A stretch of 64,000 nucleotides of DNA from Caenorhabditis remanei (lineage: Eukaryota; Nematoda; Chromadorea; Rhabditida; Rhabditidae): the NCBI RefSeq assembly GCF_010183535.1, contig NC_071332.1, positions 21,824,001 through 21,888,000 on the forward strand. Direction: 5' to 3'. The first letter of the stretch is position 1, and each line of letters begins with the position of its first letter. Both the position numbers and the translations under genes were made by a program. A model generated the notes under the pieces. That model worked only from the letters and a program-made list of their open reading frames with translations. It was not told the DNA's origin and ran no database searches. Of this stretch, positions 42,221 through 55,510 are shown one piece after another.

Positions 42221-42768
42221 GAAGAAGCCAAATATTTATTCACTCTTATTTATCTATCCGGAACTTTTTTCTGTTTGTATCCATGCCCCGCCCATTTGTT
42301 CTTTTTTGGGGGATTCCCCTTTTCCGTGGTTTCCCATGAGGATTCAGAATCTCAGTGGGATTTCGGATTTCTAGAATCTTGTTGACTCTCCCCCAATAAT
42401 TCCCATCGAGACTCCTGCTGTGCTAGAGAGGTGTGCCTGCCTTCCCCCCCCCCCCCAGATACTGTAGACGGTCGGTGCGCTCGCGCTCACCGACCGTCTA
42501 CCGGGGGCGGGGCCTCTGGGGAGGCGGAGCACCACACCCTCTCAGCTCTCTCAACTCCTCCTTTTCTAGCTGTGGGGTGTATTCTTGGATTCTTATTATT
42601 TACACATTTTTTGGAAAGACCCTTCTCCGTACGTGTATCTGTTTGTCCAGCCGTTGTGTTCTATGTATTTTTTCAGTGTTTTTTTTCTTGTTGCTTACTT
42701 TTTCTTTTTCCGCGGGGTCCTTTGAATATCTAAATATTTGTTATACTCAAATATTTACATAATCCCTA
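42221..42768 (+). promoter_or_regulatory. Upstream region of second forkhead gene, duplicated from pha-4 intron 2
   Basis: Blocks A' (42221-42264), C' (42636-42655) and B' (42725-42768) match A, C and B of pha-4 intron 2 in order and similar spacing. Block A to the exon start codon is 536 bp in pha-4 and 595 bp here. A GC-rich patch also occupies the same relative position. This is probably the promoter of the second gene and may be bound by PHA-4 itself. Confidence 0.65.
42464..42501. repeat. Perfect 14-bp GC-rich inverted repeat
   Basis: GTAGACGGTCGGTG at 42464-42477 and its exact reverse complement at 42488-42501 flank a 10-nt loop cgctcgcgct. It follows a 13-C run and lies about 320 bp before the start codon of the second forkhead gene. 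It has no match in the pha-4 intron. Confidence 0.9.
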
Positions 42769-42815
42769 TAACAACCTTTCCCCCTATATAACAGACAAAA
42801 AATTTCCAGGAAGCC

Positions 42816-44992
42816 ATGAACCCCGAGGCTTATCACCAAGACTACACCGGATCCGAGTTGACCTATCAGGCAAACGGCGGGCAACAGAACTTGTATCAGT
42901 TGGTGAGTACCAATTAGATTGAGTAGTCAATTAACAAATTTCTATAAGTTTCAGTACCCAACCTCCACCAACGGACTTCTCAACTATAACTATAGTTCGT
43001 ATGTGGCTGCTAACAACTTGGGATCCAACTACAGTCCGAGTACCTACCTGAATCCAAGTACCAAAATGGGAGGATCCAGCTACTTGAATCCGAAGATGGG
43101 ATCCAACTATTTGACTGGAAGTTTCAGTCAAGGAGGAGGAGTAATTCCTTCTTCAATTGGAGCGTCGTCGTTAGGTAAGCCGTATAGCATAAAGGGGATT
43201 GGAGCTAGGGCAAAACTTATAGAGCTAGTTTTCAGCTATATTTTCGTATAACTTTTAGTTCTGTGAGACGATTTGAAGGGTAGTTATCATGAAATTTTTA
43301 CTAAGATTGTATAGTTTTTTACCAGCTCTCTAATTGTCTAGTTTTTATCGATTTATGTAAGTTTTGAACAAAGTTACACCGGTTCAAAGTTTAGTTACAC
43401 ATCGGAGTTGCTCGGAAAACCAGGGGTCGCAAGGAATTGGTTTGTAATCTGAATTTCAATAATTTAATTGTTTTTGTTTTTATATATCCACATTTAGCAA
43501 AGTTATTTCAATTTGAGTACCAAACCCTGAGTTTTTCAGAAATTAGTTCAGTATGTCAGAGATTTTCAAGAGCTACAAATCCATTTGATTAAAATTTTTG
43601 ATAGTTTTTATTGAAATGAGTTGCATAGCTTTTAGTTCCCCCACCTTCTAAGCCCACAAGCTTGTTTTGAGTCTCCCTTCTTAATTATTCACTTCCTACT
43701 GTAACCCAATACTTTCCAGGCTTCACAACAACCCCCACCACATCATCTGCCACTCTTCCTGCACTCAACTCCCGTTCCTTGACCTCCACGATCGTCTCAG
43801 CTTCTGGAGCCAGGGCTTCCTCATCTCCAACCAGCGGGTTGCAGCAACTAACTCTGCAAGAGTTGGAAAAGATCACGAGTCGAGGAAACTTTGGGCACAA
43901 TAAGCCCCCCTACTCGTACATTTCGTTGATTACGATGGCTATTGAACAATCACCCGTTAAACGGCTGACACTCTCGGAGCTCTATAATTGGATCATGGAG
44001 ATCTTTCCGTATTATAGAAACCATCAGCAGAAATGGCAGAATTCCATTAGACATTCGTTGTCGTTCAATGATTGTTTTGTGAAGGTTCAGAGGTTAGTTT
44101 TTGTACTTAGGCTTAAGCTTAATAGGGTCAAGCTCCAACTATTTCCAGCTTTAGGTTTAGGCTTCAAGGGGCCCTGTGAGTTAGGCTTAAACTTCAAAAG
44201 ACCCTGCAATTTTGACTTTGACTTCCGTAAGGACCTGAAATTTAGTTAGGCTTAGGCTGAAAATCCATAACGACTTCAGGCTTAGGTTTTGTCCCACCTA
44301 GCTTAGTCCCTGCAGTGCAGACCCCATCAACTCCCGTTCCCTACCTAGTTTTACCATTTTTCAGATCCCCTGATAAGCCAGGCAAGGGCTCCTTCTGGAC
44401 CCTCCACGACCTCTGCGGCAACATGTTCGAGAACGGATGCTACCTCCGCCGTCAAAAACGATTCAAGCTCAAGGAGCGAGGATCGCCAAGAAAGAAGCGT
44501 GGTGTCCAGGCGAAGCAGGATTTGGTAAAAGTAGAAATCAAGGAGAACAACCCGACCTATCAACTGATTACCCCGAAAGTTGAAGTCAAGGAGGAAGTCT
44601 TACCGGCGGGAACGACGGTCACTCAACCCACTTCAGTCATCTCTAGTGTCGGGACTCTTGGAGCTACGCAGTCACAGGTGAGTCCCTTGTACAAATATTA
44701 GTGACTTGACTTTTTGAGCATAGCGGGGGGTCGGGAGGTCCTTAGCTGCCTGGGAACATTAATTTCTTTTCAGATGAACCTGAACAATCCCTACTCCACA
44801 CCATACATCTACACTGGCAACTACTCTAGTAGCCTCCTCCAACCACAAAACTTCCTCAATGGAAGTATCTATAACCCAACGAACATCTACTCAAATGGGT
44901 ACACCGACACATATCAGAACACTCTTTATAGCTCAACGGATCCAACGAATGGGAGTCCAACTTCTGCAATAGCTCCTGGAGCCAATCTTTGA
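42816..44992 (+). CDS. Second FoxA/PHA-4-like forkhead factor (tandem paralogue)
   Basis: Exons 42816-42902, 42955-43174, 43720-44092, 44365-44677 and 44774-44992 encode 403 residues. It starts [18 protein letters not shown], equivalent to the internal MNAQDYLP start of PHA-4. An acceptor (aatttccag) 6 bp upstream suggests trans-splicing. The forkhead domain (about 164-261) has [14 protein letters not shown], the same recognition helix [16 protein letters not shown] and the same wing [11 protein letters not shown]. By eye it differs from PHA-4 at about 15 of 98 positions. The C-terminal [14 protein letters not shown] and [11 protein letters not shown] regions are also kept. It lacks the acidic N-terminal exons, and the last PHA-4 intron is absent. 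AATAAA is at 45086-45091. It looks intact and under constraint, so it is probably functional. Confidence 0.9.
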
Positions 44993-47900
44993 GTCTTGAG
45001 TCCTTTATATTGCCTTCATGCCTACTGGTATTTTTTTTGTCTCTGGAATTTTAGTATTTTTTTCCTCTCAAATTTTTTTCCTTCTAATAAATGTTTTGAT
45101 TATAATACATACCCGCACAACTTGAAATCAATCCTCTCCAAGATTTCCATTTCCGCAAGAGGACCATTCTTCTACACATCCATTGTCTCTTTGTGTACAA
45201 TAGACCCTTTAGAACAATGAGCACAGGAAACATATCTCCTTATTCGGAAGGAAGTGTTGTTGCTGGGGAGAGGTCAATCACTGGAGAGGTGCCAATAGTT
45301 GGTAAACATTTATTGGGGACAGGTAATGTGTGACTAAAGTTGTGCAATGGGATGAGGTAATAGAGTTCCGGATTGACACGAGGAGGGGGAAGTACGGTAG
45401 ATTGTGGATTTGAAAATCTTTGTAAAGGGGGGGGGGGGAATTGTGTCAGAGGGGGACCTCTTAGCCTTGGGCTACATAGCGCGTTAGCTTAGAAGCCGTA
45501 CTGACGGTTCGCAAATCTGGCATTGCTTAGTAGGCATAGGAGCTGCTTAAAGTTTTCTGTTACTGCGGTGATGCTTAGCTCCCCTGACTGTTTACAGTCT
45601 GTCTAGGGAGCTGCTTAGCAACCCTTGAAGCTCTAGCTCCCTCGGCTCTCAAAACTTTGACCTTATGGCGCCCGGCTCCCAATAAATATTCTAGGACTCT
45701 GGGGAATCCCCATTCCATTTTTGTCAACAAATATAGACACTTTTTGTTTGATTCCTGTGTATATTTGTATATATTTTGTGTGTGAAGGGAAAACATTGCA
45801 CACAGGAGAAGCATAAGTTTTGAACAAATTTGACTAGATCGTGGGAATTTCTAAAGTACCGTGGGAATATGGGCGGTCCTGGCTTCTAAGTCTGCTGAAA
45901 ATAGGGATAGGGGCTTGGTTTTAGGATGATTGGAGAGGTATTGAGAAGGGCTATCCGATAATTATAGATTGTTGTTGAAAATTTAGGTTTGGAGCAAAGA
46001 AAATGAGCACCAAAGTTGAAAAATCTGAAAAAATCTGAAAAACGCTAAAACTAAAAACTATCCAAACTTTCCCGTTCAAATTGGATTTTTGAACTATCTA
46101 GCTGGATTACTGTACTTTTCTACCCCGTTATTTCTCTATTTCTCTATTCCTCTCCGATCCCTTCCCGCCATCACCACGGACTGTACAAACAGCACCGTTT
46201 CAGAGAAGCCGAGAGAAAGAGAAAGAGAGACTGGATTACGGATCCTCCCGGAAGGTAAATAGCTCGACTAGATAGACTATTGGGAATCGAGAGAGTTTTA
46301 AGAAAACTGTATGGAAATAGTGTGGAGAAGTGAGAGATGGTGAGAGAAGTGAGAGAAAGGAGCTGCGTGCGCAAAAGGAGGACGAAATTTTAGAGGAATG
46401 AGAGAGAGAGAACTGTCTTTATGATGTGATGTGTGGAAAATTTAGAAAACGGAAAATAGGGAATTTTAGGGGAATAGGGTGAGGGGGTTGAAATGGGATT
46501 GGAAATTGAAAATATTGGGGGGCACAGACATTTTGATTATAACATTTTTCTAAAATTAATCTAAACTTGTTGGCTTTGAGGGTTTTGGATCATGCAGAGT
46601 AGCAGTCATTGAAATACAGCGAACTTTGATTACTTGGAACAGGGGTAAAAATTTCTCTACCGGTAAAATTTTTATATGACCGTATAGGCCAGATCTAGTA
46701 CTCCATTTTTGTAGTGGACAACTTTTTTGTAGGATTTCTTCATCTTCGGAAAAAAAATGTGTTTCAAACTTTCCTGGTGGGAAGCATCCTACAAAAAATT
46801 GTTAACTGGATTTGTAGGATCGGACTACACACTCATATAAAAATTTAGTCCTGTTCCAAGCAGAAAAATTTAGAAATTTCGCACTAAAACCAGCGAATGT
46901 TGATATTTCAGGGGTCGCTGGAAAAATAGTGAATGTGGACATCCGGACATTTTTATTCCTAGCACTTGCCATTTTATCAAGTTGCCTTTTTTAATAGATC
47001 GGGCGACAAAAATTCCCGAAACCTTCATAATTCCTAATCTGAAATTCTTAAAATAATTTTTCTTAAATATTTTATATTCAGGTTCAACTGGGTGGTCTAA
47101 TCTCTGGACATCAGGAGCTGCAGAAATGTACAGACAAATTTTTCCTTTTTGATCACTATTCGAGTTTCAGCCTTCCATTCAGACATCTGGACACACTGAT
47201 TACTGTACAGTGCTTTACTATTATGTGTTCTGCAACAAATTCCTACTGTAACGTGGTCACTTCCTGGAAAAAACTGAAAAAAAGTATTTGTCATCACTTG
47301 TTCAACCATCACCTTGCAACATCTCTGTTTACTGTTATTTCGCCACGTCATTTTTTGGTTTCGAACTAAACAGTAAACTTCTCTTTATTATTTTTGTAGT
47401 TTGTAGTCACATGACCCCGAGTTATCCTCGTTTTCCGATCGTTCCGACGAAGAGTGGAAAGAAGAAACCAGTCAAAGTTCACTCGAAATTCCTGTCAATT
47501 GTGCTCGTTTCTCTTACAAAAGTTACCCGATAGTCTCTCACTCGGGCGGTGCGTACAAAAGTCAATAATGTCGACCTCGAAAAGCTTTTTGTGGCAGGAA
47601 AGAAGGGGACGAAGAGAATTGCGATAGATATGGAATATCTAGAGAAGGTATTAGGTTACTGTTAAGCTTGTTTGGTTTTAAGGGGGGACGAATGGTTTTT
47701 TGGCGGCATGACAGGTAAGACGGCGGCAAGAGTCAAGGGACCATATAGGGTAACTGGATAAGCGGGCTTGTGCTAATCTGTCATGCAACCTAGGCAAATA
47801 GTTTTGGTTTCGACTCCCGGGGGACGGTAGAAGGGATCTGACAGCTATCCCATCCATCTCATTTTTTTCCCACACTTTCACTTCCAGAACGGATCCATGG

Positions 47901-48806
47901 GGGAGGAAGGGGCACCATGGTGTGAATGGATTGAACGGAAACGGATGGGTGTCATCGAACAGGACATCGATTCGAAAGGTGACAAAAGATTCATGGGAAT
48001 TGAAGAGGAGGGAAAGGATAAAAGAACGGAGGAGGGCGAGGTGTGAAAGGTAAAAGACAAAGAAAATGAATATAAGTATGACATAAGAGGGTTGAGGTTT
48101 TTTTTAAGGGGAAAGGTATCCGACAATCCGGAAAAGAATGGAGTAAGAAGAGGGTGCTAGCTTTTAGATGAGCAAAACCTTATTCTTATTTTGTTGGGGC
48201 CGAACTTCTGGAGTTGGTAGCATGACAGAGAAGTATCTGGACAATCAAAACTACCCAAAGATGATTACATATATTTGAACTATTAGACCTAGATTTGATT
48301 TTTTTGTTCTAATTCTATCTCTGTAAGCGGAAGTTCTCAGCAGAGCGCAACTGTCGCTCGCTATAGTTGTCCGAGAATCCAATGTCTGAAAATGCATATG
48401 CGCTCAATTGGACTTGCAGTTCGTTATTCGGGTGTATTATATATTATTGGAAAGCTGAGAAAACGTTGACTCCAAATTAACCAACTTTTGAGAAAATGAG
48501 GTCATTTTTAGTCAGAACTGATTTTGGTAGTTTTCCAATGAAATTTCAGTCAAAAACAACAATTTTCAGGTTATTTTGGCAACTTTTGACCCAATAGCTG
48601 GTCAATTTCAGTCCGAAATATCCTGAAATTTGCCAATTTCGGAGCGAATTCGGGTTTTTTCTTCTCCGTGCACTTTCTCAAAGTACGGCTGAATTTCTTA
48701 CTGCTTGTAGGTTAGAACTTTTTGAGTCACCGAAGTATAACTAAACATTTTAAATTTCAAAAAAATCAGAACATTTATTACAGAATCAATTCCAAAAATA
48801 CACATT
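44993..48806. other. Intergenic region between second forkhead gene and elp-1
   Basis: About 3.8 kb between convergent genes. It has a 13-G run near 45427, an inverted GTAGTGGACAACTTTTT-type repeat (about 46700-46800) and several short open frames without splice support. No credible gene was found. Confidence 0.55.
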
Positions 48807-51800
48807 CTATTCCAAACTCCACTCAAATATGGAATTATCCGTCGGAGAGCATGAGAACAGTTGAGATTTCGTGTTGAATGCGACACTCTTCACAAGTTTT
48901 CCATGTCCTAACAACTCGACGAATCCAGCTGTCACACTGGTTACTGGAGATTGGTAGACACGGAGAGTACCGTTCTCCATGCCAACGGCGACGAGGTCCT
49001 CGTTTTGAGAGACAGTGGAGATTTGGCCTGGAAACATGAAATTAGAAAGTTACAGTACCCAATGACTCACCATTAGAGGAATGTGCAACCAGCGCTGTCT
49101 CAAAACCAATCTTCACTCGGGTACTCGCCCATTTCACATCCCTCACTGCACTTCCATCACAAATCTCTCCGGTTTTTGACCAAAACAGTAAATGCGCTCC
49201 AGTGGACTGTGCACGTAGGTATTGTGAGTCCGTGGAGAAGTCCATAGCTATCAGAGGTGCGGGGAGGTGATGGATTCGGGCAACAATGAGCAGATTTTTA
49301 GAACCATCGATACGATAGACGGTTAGCGAGGGGTCCTGGAATAAAATACAGATGTGTCCGGATGTCCGGATGTCCCTCACAAACCTTAGTGGCCACTGCA
49401 AACGTCCCTCCAACAGGTGTAAACTTCACCGCAGAGATCGCCTGACTTCCCTCCTTCTTCTCCTCTATCGTCTGATGCTTTGAAATGTTAATCACATTCC
49501 AAAGACCACCGGCAAATCCCAAAATGACATGAGTCTGTGTTGCATCCACATCGGCACACTCTACAGAATCCATAAACTTTTTGGAGAATTCAACGCGCTT
49601 CTCCGTGTGGTTCCAGATGCGTACCGTCCCGCATTGAGAGGTGGTGATGAGTTGATTGGAGCCGCAGGTGAGGAGAGAGGTGAGATCGCCGGGGTCACCC
49701 TGAAATGCATTGGAATCATAAGAAGTATAATAACTCAAAACCCCGATGAGATATCAAAAAGTTCTCAACTGTAATACAAAAATATAGGAAATTGAAAATT
49801 GAAATTCTAGTAGTTTTTCGTCTTAGTTACGTATCTCCAAATCCTGCATAGCTATCAAAAAGTTATCAACTACAAAAATATGCAAAATAAAATTTTCTAC
49901 ATTTTTGTAGTTGATAACTTTTTGTTACCTATGCAGGGCTCTGAGATATGACAGCCAAAAGTTTGAAGCCTGAGAAGAGGTCACTCATACTCTGAGGCGC
50001 GCAACTTTCAAGACGCATATCTCAAAACTTGGACGACCTTTTGAAAAACTATCAACTACAAAAGTAACCCTTCTTTTGCTCTACACGACCATATATTGAG
50101 AAGCCATCCCCACCTCAATCAAGCTCGCCAAATTCCCTGGATTCTCCAAATTCCCATGAAGCAAAGTGTTCGACGACGTGCCTATCACCAAATCCGTCCC
50201 ACTTTGCAGTATGACACGTGGGAATCCCTTCTCATCAGGTAGCTCTATCGGCCGTCGAGATCTGACCAAGTCATTCACATCCCATTCGGAAATAATACGG
50301 TCTTTTCCGCCGGAAAGAAGTTTTCCAGATTTGGCAAGTGCCAGGGAGTAAACACCTCCAGGGTGGACGGAGTGGGCCTAGAAATTGAAATTTAGGGGAT
50401 TTTAAAGGCGTCAAGGGTACCTGCTTCAACGTCCTAAAAGTCTTGGGGTCCCATATCGAAATACTGCCATTCGAATCACCAGTCACCACTTGTCCGTCAC
50501 CACCAAAGCATAAACTCAACACGGTTTTCGGCTTGTCACGACCCTCAAAAGTGGCCACAGACTTCACAAGGACTCCTGTTGCTGGATCGTAATTGAAAAA
50601 TGAAAAATGTCCTTTTCCGTAGAGGACAATAAGGTTTCGGATAGTTGGATGCCATTTGCATTCGAACACCAGGTCGTTGGCCGCCTTAAAAATGAGTTTA
50701 GGTTTTTATTTAGGCCACGCCCACTTTTAGCAATCACTCACTTTAACCTCGCCATCTCTCTTCCCTTTCTGCCAACTCCAAATCGACATCGTGTGCTTCA
50801 ACGAGTCATCCACCACAGCCAACAGACCTCCAGAATCTGTTCTGGAGAACGCCACGTGGCATATTCCCTTCTCAAAACCATTCAATATCATCAAAGTGGT
50901 CAATTTCACGGTATCCCAAATTCTGACATGAGCTTCTGTGTGTTCCATTTCCAGTTGTTTGACGAGCTCTTCCGGGGATTCTACGGGAGAAGTGTGCTCG
51001 GTTTTAAGAGCTTTTTCAGAGGAGTGACAGGAGGACTGACCGGATGCGACCAGGATTTTGTTGGGGTGCAGGGCGATGCTGGAATAAATTGTAAATTTGT
51101 GAAATGGGGGAGTACCCTAATTTTGACTCTTACCACTTCACATCACAAGTATGTCCGTGATATATCCTTTGACTCCTATCATCTCCAGTGATATTCATCA
51201 GTATCACTAGATTTGCCGAGAAAAATACAAGCTCTCCGGTAGGCAGCATTTCGATATTTGATCTCACATCTTTCCCTCGGTAACCTGCAAAATAAAAATT
51301 CAATGTACGGGAGCTACTGTCTTATCTTACTGTAGACATGTTTCAGAGTAACTTTGACGGCTGGAGGGTTTTGGTCGCCTGTTGGGTCGATGTTTTCATA
51401 ACCCGTGGGTACTGGTACCTGCACAGTCTTCCCCGAGATGAAAATAGGTAGCTGCCCGTTTTCAGCTGAGAATTGGCAGGTTCTATGGTTCCTTCTGAAA
51501 ATTGATAGTAATTTGAAGCTACAGTAACTATGAAAAAGACACACACACCGCAAAATGGAAGACGTGCTCGGACTTCTGGAGACGATAGAGCAAAGGGATA
51601 GAAGTGAAGGGCTGGATTGGCGGTAGTGGGTGCTAGAAGAAAACCATGCAAAGGCCACACAAAATAGTAATCCAAATACAGTAATCCTAAACTCACGTTG
51701 ACAGTCTCCTCACACTATTCACTATCGGATTCATTGTGATCGTCGTGGCGCTCGTACTAGCTTCAGATGACGTCGACAGCCTTCTGAATCTCTCAGTATC

Positions 51801-53716
51801 CTTCATATCGTGTGTGGACACCCATTTTCTCATTGGTGACCCTCTTGCTGACTTTCCAACTGACACATTCACCATATCACTGCCACGTGTTGGAGGACGA
51901 CGTGGCATTTGTTGGGTGGCGTCTTCGTTGTTGTTTAGACCATTGATATAGAGGGATTTCGAGTTGGCATGATGAGGGCGAGGTGGTGGAGGATGGGAGG
52001 ATGGGCTCACGGAGTAGGTGCTCTTGGAGCTGGAGATTCGGCGGGGTACTGTAACGAGGGCTATGGAAAAAGGATCCAGAAAATACAGACTTACAAGAAT
52101 TATACCCAGAAGACACTGGGGACCTCGCCTTGTCTTGCTGTTGAATCTCCAGATTCTGAAGTCTCCGTAAGATTTCGACAGTGGAGCTTTGAAGGAGGAG
52201 CTGAAATTTAAAATTCGAGGAAGAGGTTTACAGTTTTTATCACAAATCAAACTCACAATCTCATTACGCTGAGCCAACACAATTTTCTCCAACTCCTCAA
52301 CACGGCAACGGAGACGGTCATTGTCGGAGAGGATTAGTTCGTCTGGAAATTATAGGGAAGTTGGAATACGAAGAAAACTTCGAGCTTTGGAGTTATGGGA
52401 TGTGTCAGGTACCATAGGAAGGCAGAGAAAACGCTCATTCCAAATGTATGTTCAGTTTTAGCACACGAGGCCTAGTATTCAAGAAAAAAACGCACGGAAG
52501 TGAAAGTATTTTCAACATTATGAATCTGACGGCTATGAAACAAAGTTAATTGGTCGTATTAAAGGTATAACTACCCTCCGACCATAAAAATCGAAAAAAC
52601 TGACAGAAAAAGCAGCTGAATCTGAAAACTGAAGACGGAAGGCAAAAGCGAAGAATTTTTCAGGTCCAGTGATACCAGATAAAAGGAATGTTGCAAATTT
52701 CTTGCTTGGAGGGTATATAAACCTTCAATACGACCAATTAACTTTGTATTATTGCCGTCAGATTCCTACTGTCGAAAATAATTTCCCTGTTTTTACTTCC
52801 TCACAGCTCTGCTATCAGCCTACCGACGTGAGAAAATGACAGTGAAGAGCGATAAAAACTTTGACCTCATTTTTTCGAATACCATGGCTCAAAGTCAAAA
52901 ACTAAATATATACATGGAATCAGCGTTTTCTCAGCTTTTCAATGATATATGACACATCCCTTACCACCAAAATGACTACATGATCTTCCCTAGTGTGGCA
53001 AGAGTCCGGATGCCCGCATGCTACGATTTTCAGTCTCAGGCGCATTTATAATACAGTTTTGCACTCATATAAAAGCTCTTGACGCCTAGATTCCAGAAAT
53101 ATAAGTTTCATATCGATTGGGCAGAAACTGACTGAGATATGGCACTTTGAAACTCGAAAATCCGTGACTTTTCAAGTTTTCATCTAATTTTCATCTAATT
53201 TTCAACATTTTTACTTCATTTTCCCCCTTCAAATCTAAAAACTCACACAAATTAGCGCCTCTCGGTTGTTGGGTCTGTACTTGAGAGCGTAGAGTACAAA
53301 ACCCTGGCACATTGAACATTTTCACAAACGGGACACCAAAATAGGGAAAAGTGGTGGAATGTGGGAACATTCGAGACGGGGGCGAATCCTCTTTTTATGC
53401 TTGTTAGAAATGCATTGGAATTGTTAGGGATTCATGGGGATTCTCTTCTCTGAGACCGTCTTGAGTTGGGAGGAGAATTTAGAACATTTAGAGTATGGAG
53501 TAGAAAGTATACATTTGGTAGTGTTTTAAAAAATAATTGTGCAAATTTGTGCACTTTTTCAAGTCTTCTCGTCGATAGAGGAAAAAAGAGCAAAAGTTAT
53601 AACAAAGAAAAAAGAAAAAAACAGGTAGATTTACCTTCTTCAACGTCTTCAAACTCCTCTTCTGGCAGCACGTCCGAGATAATTGACGACGACGACCAGC
53701 CGTTGCTTATTGACAT
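48807..53716 (-). CDS. elp-1: EMAP-like microtubule-associated WD-repeat protein ELP-1
   Basis: Exons: 53716-53635, 52342-52257, 52200-52095, 52060-51697, 51632-51549, 51494-51331, 51284-51134, 51078-50742, 50684-50421, 50377-50114, 49699-49385, 49335-49071 and 49027-48807. They encode 900 residues. A short coiled coil lies at about residues 29-80 (NDRLRCRVEELEKIV). A Ser/Pro-rich linker is followed by the HELP motif (VKVTLKHVYSYRGKDVRSNI) and then WD-type beta-propeller repeats to the end (for example VRIWDT, GSISIWD, CGTVRIW, TLRVYQ). Family role: binds microtubules and organises the cytoskeleton. In C. elegans elp-1 lies next to pha-4, so this synteny is kept. AATAAA (minus, 48779-48774) follows the stop. 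Confidence 0.92.
49846..49934. repeat. Inverted repeat in elp-1 intron (GTAGTTGATAACTTTTT family)
   Basis: Left arm gcatagctatcaaaaagtta..caactacaaa and right arm tttgtagttgataactttttgt..tatgc pair over about 30 bp within the intron 49700-50113. Confidence 0.8.
52343..53634 (-). other. elp-1 intron 1 (1.3 kb)
   Basis: An AT-rich intron between the first, acidic exon and the coiled-coil exon. No nested gene was recognised. It may carry regulatory DNA. Confidence 0.55.
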
Positions 53717-55059
53717 TTTTTGGGGTATGAGGGGGGCCAGGGTTGCCTTTTTATGTGTATGTATGAGTATGAAGTCTGAAAAATAAGGATTTTGGGGAAA
53801 ACATATGGAAATGGAGGAAGGAACTGACAAACAGACAGACAGGACTGACAGTAAGAAAAATTGACATTTTGTTTAAATATTTAAAAAAAAAAAGATGAAA
53901 GAAACGATTTCCATGAAATATCAAAAACTTTGAAAGCTTGTCACAGAGTCAAAAATGATTCAATCTGTACCAAATTTATATTTTTGAGTAGATCACACTG
54001 CGTTCTCTATTTTTGTAGTTGACAACTTTTTTGTATGTGCTTTCCCTGTAAAGTTATAGACAATTGTAGATAATCAGCTATCTCAATCTTTTTGACTATC
54101 CAGGGATAATTTGTTCGAAAAAGTTGAAAACTAGAATACAAAAAATAGAAAATTAAAATTCCAGTATTTTTTATGTTTTTGACAACACTGCAAGTTCTTG
54201 AGATATGAGGGTTTCAAGAAAAAAAGAGACGCAGAGAAAACAGACTCTCTAGCTTCTCTGTGCCTTCCTTCATTTTTCCCTCTAGCTAAACTTCAAAAGT
54301 GTATATCTCAAAAGTGGGCGGAGCTATCAAAAAGTGGTCAACTACAAAAATGTAGCCCTTGTCTTGTTTAGTATACTTATCAGAAATTGGGGTGATAAGA
54401 TTGAATAAAAATCCGTAACGATACTCACAGATATTAAAGATGTAAATCTCAAAACCTAGATGATTTACAAAATTTAGAAAAAAAATTGGAAAATTCCAGA
54501 ACAAGAATGTAGCCAGTGATATTTTCTCTGAATTCTTTACTAGAAGAAGTCAGAAAGAAGAAGAAAAAGTCATCAGATGACAAAAAAGCAAACTGATCAC
54601 CAATTCAGTTTAACGACCACACCAAGAAGTACAACAGACACTAATTAATGAGCGTGTGTTCCTAATTGGAAATTCCGAGATGCCACGTGGCTAGCCTTGT
54701 CGGAAGCCTAAAGTCACCAAGATAAATTGTTACCTGGTGGGGAAGAACCGGAAGGAATGGAGGGAAAAGGGCAAAAAAATGAGAAGCGCAATATGATATG
54801 GCTAGGGAAAACTAGAGGAGAGGGGGAGGGGAGACAAAAAACTAATTGATGATGACAAGGAAGGAGAAGAATGATAGGAATTCTTTTTCTTTTCAAATGA
54901 CTAATTATCTGAGGAACACCCTTTGCGAAATAGATACTTTTAAACTACACTAATACATAGTGGTCAGAGATCAAACATTTCCTGGCGGTCCATTGTTAAA
55001 GAACATGACAAATTGTCTATTTTTGTAATTAACAATTTTTAGAAGGCTCTTTAAGGTTT

Positions 55060-55510
55060 TGAAATATGTGGTTAACTACATAGTTATAGAGAATTTTACG
55101 CTGATCATTTTTGTAGTTTTCTACTTTTTGATAGCTCCGCCCACTTTTGAGATACGAGCCTTTAAAGATGCTAGGAGGAGGAGAGTGTCTGACTGTTTGC
55201 GTTTCCTTCTTGCAGAGATATCAAAAAGTGGTCAACTACAAAGTTATAGAGAATTTTACGCTGATCATTTTTGTAGTTGACTACTTTTTGATAGCTCCGC
55301 CCACTTTTGAGATATGCGTTTTGAAAGATGGATGGCTGGGAGACGAGGAGTGAGAGAGGAAGTATAGAAACCAGGTTGTCCGATTGTCTGCGTCTCTTTC
55401 TTGCAGAGATATCAAAAAGTGGTCAACTACAAAGTTATAGAGAATTTTACGCTGATCATTTTTGTAGTTGACTACTTTTTGATAGCTCATCCTACTTTTG
55501 AGATATGTCA
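55060..55510. repeat. Triplicated foldback repeat
   Basis: Three copies of agttatagagaattttacg plus ctgatcatttttgtagttgac start near 55082, 55242 and 55432, 160 and 190 bp apart. Copies two and three are themselves inverted repeats: tatcaaaaagtggtcaactac pairs with gtagttgactactttttgata. Confidence 0.85.

Larger units (their letters stand above)
40836..42815. other. Spacer between the two forkhead genes
   Basis: It holds the pha-4 3' region, one GCGTCAAAGG-type motif (41438-41460), AT-rich DNA, and the duplicated upstream blocks of the second gene (from 42221). No remnant of the first two pha-4 exons (MSSPSMSEED or the acidic exon) was found. Confidence 0.6.

Noticed and set aside
42431..42762. 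Two overlapping frames with Pro/Ser-rich products
   Set aside because: They fall in the C run and GC-rich inverted repeat of the second forkhead gene's promoter and lack coding character.
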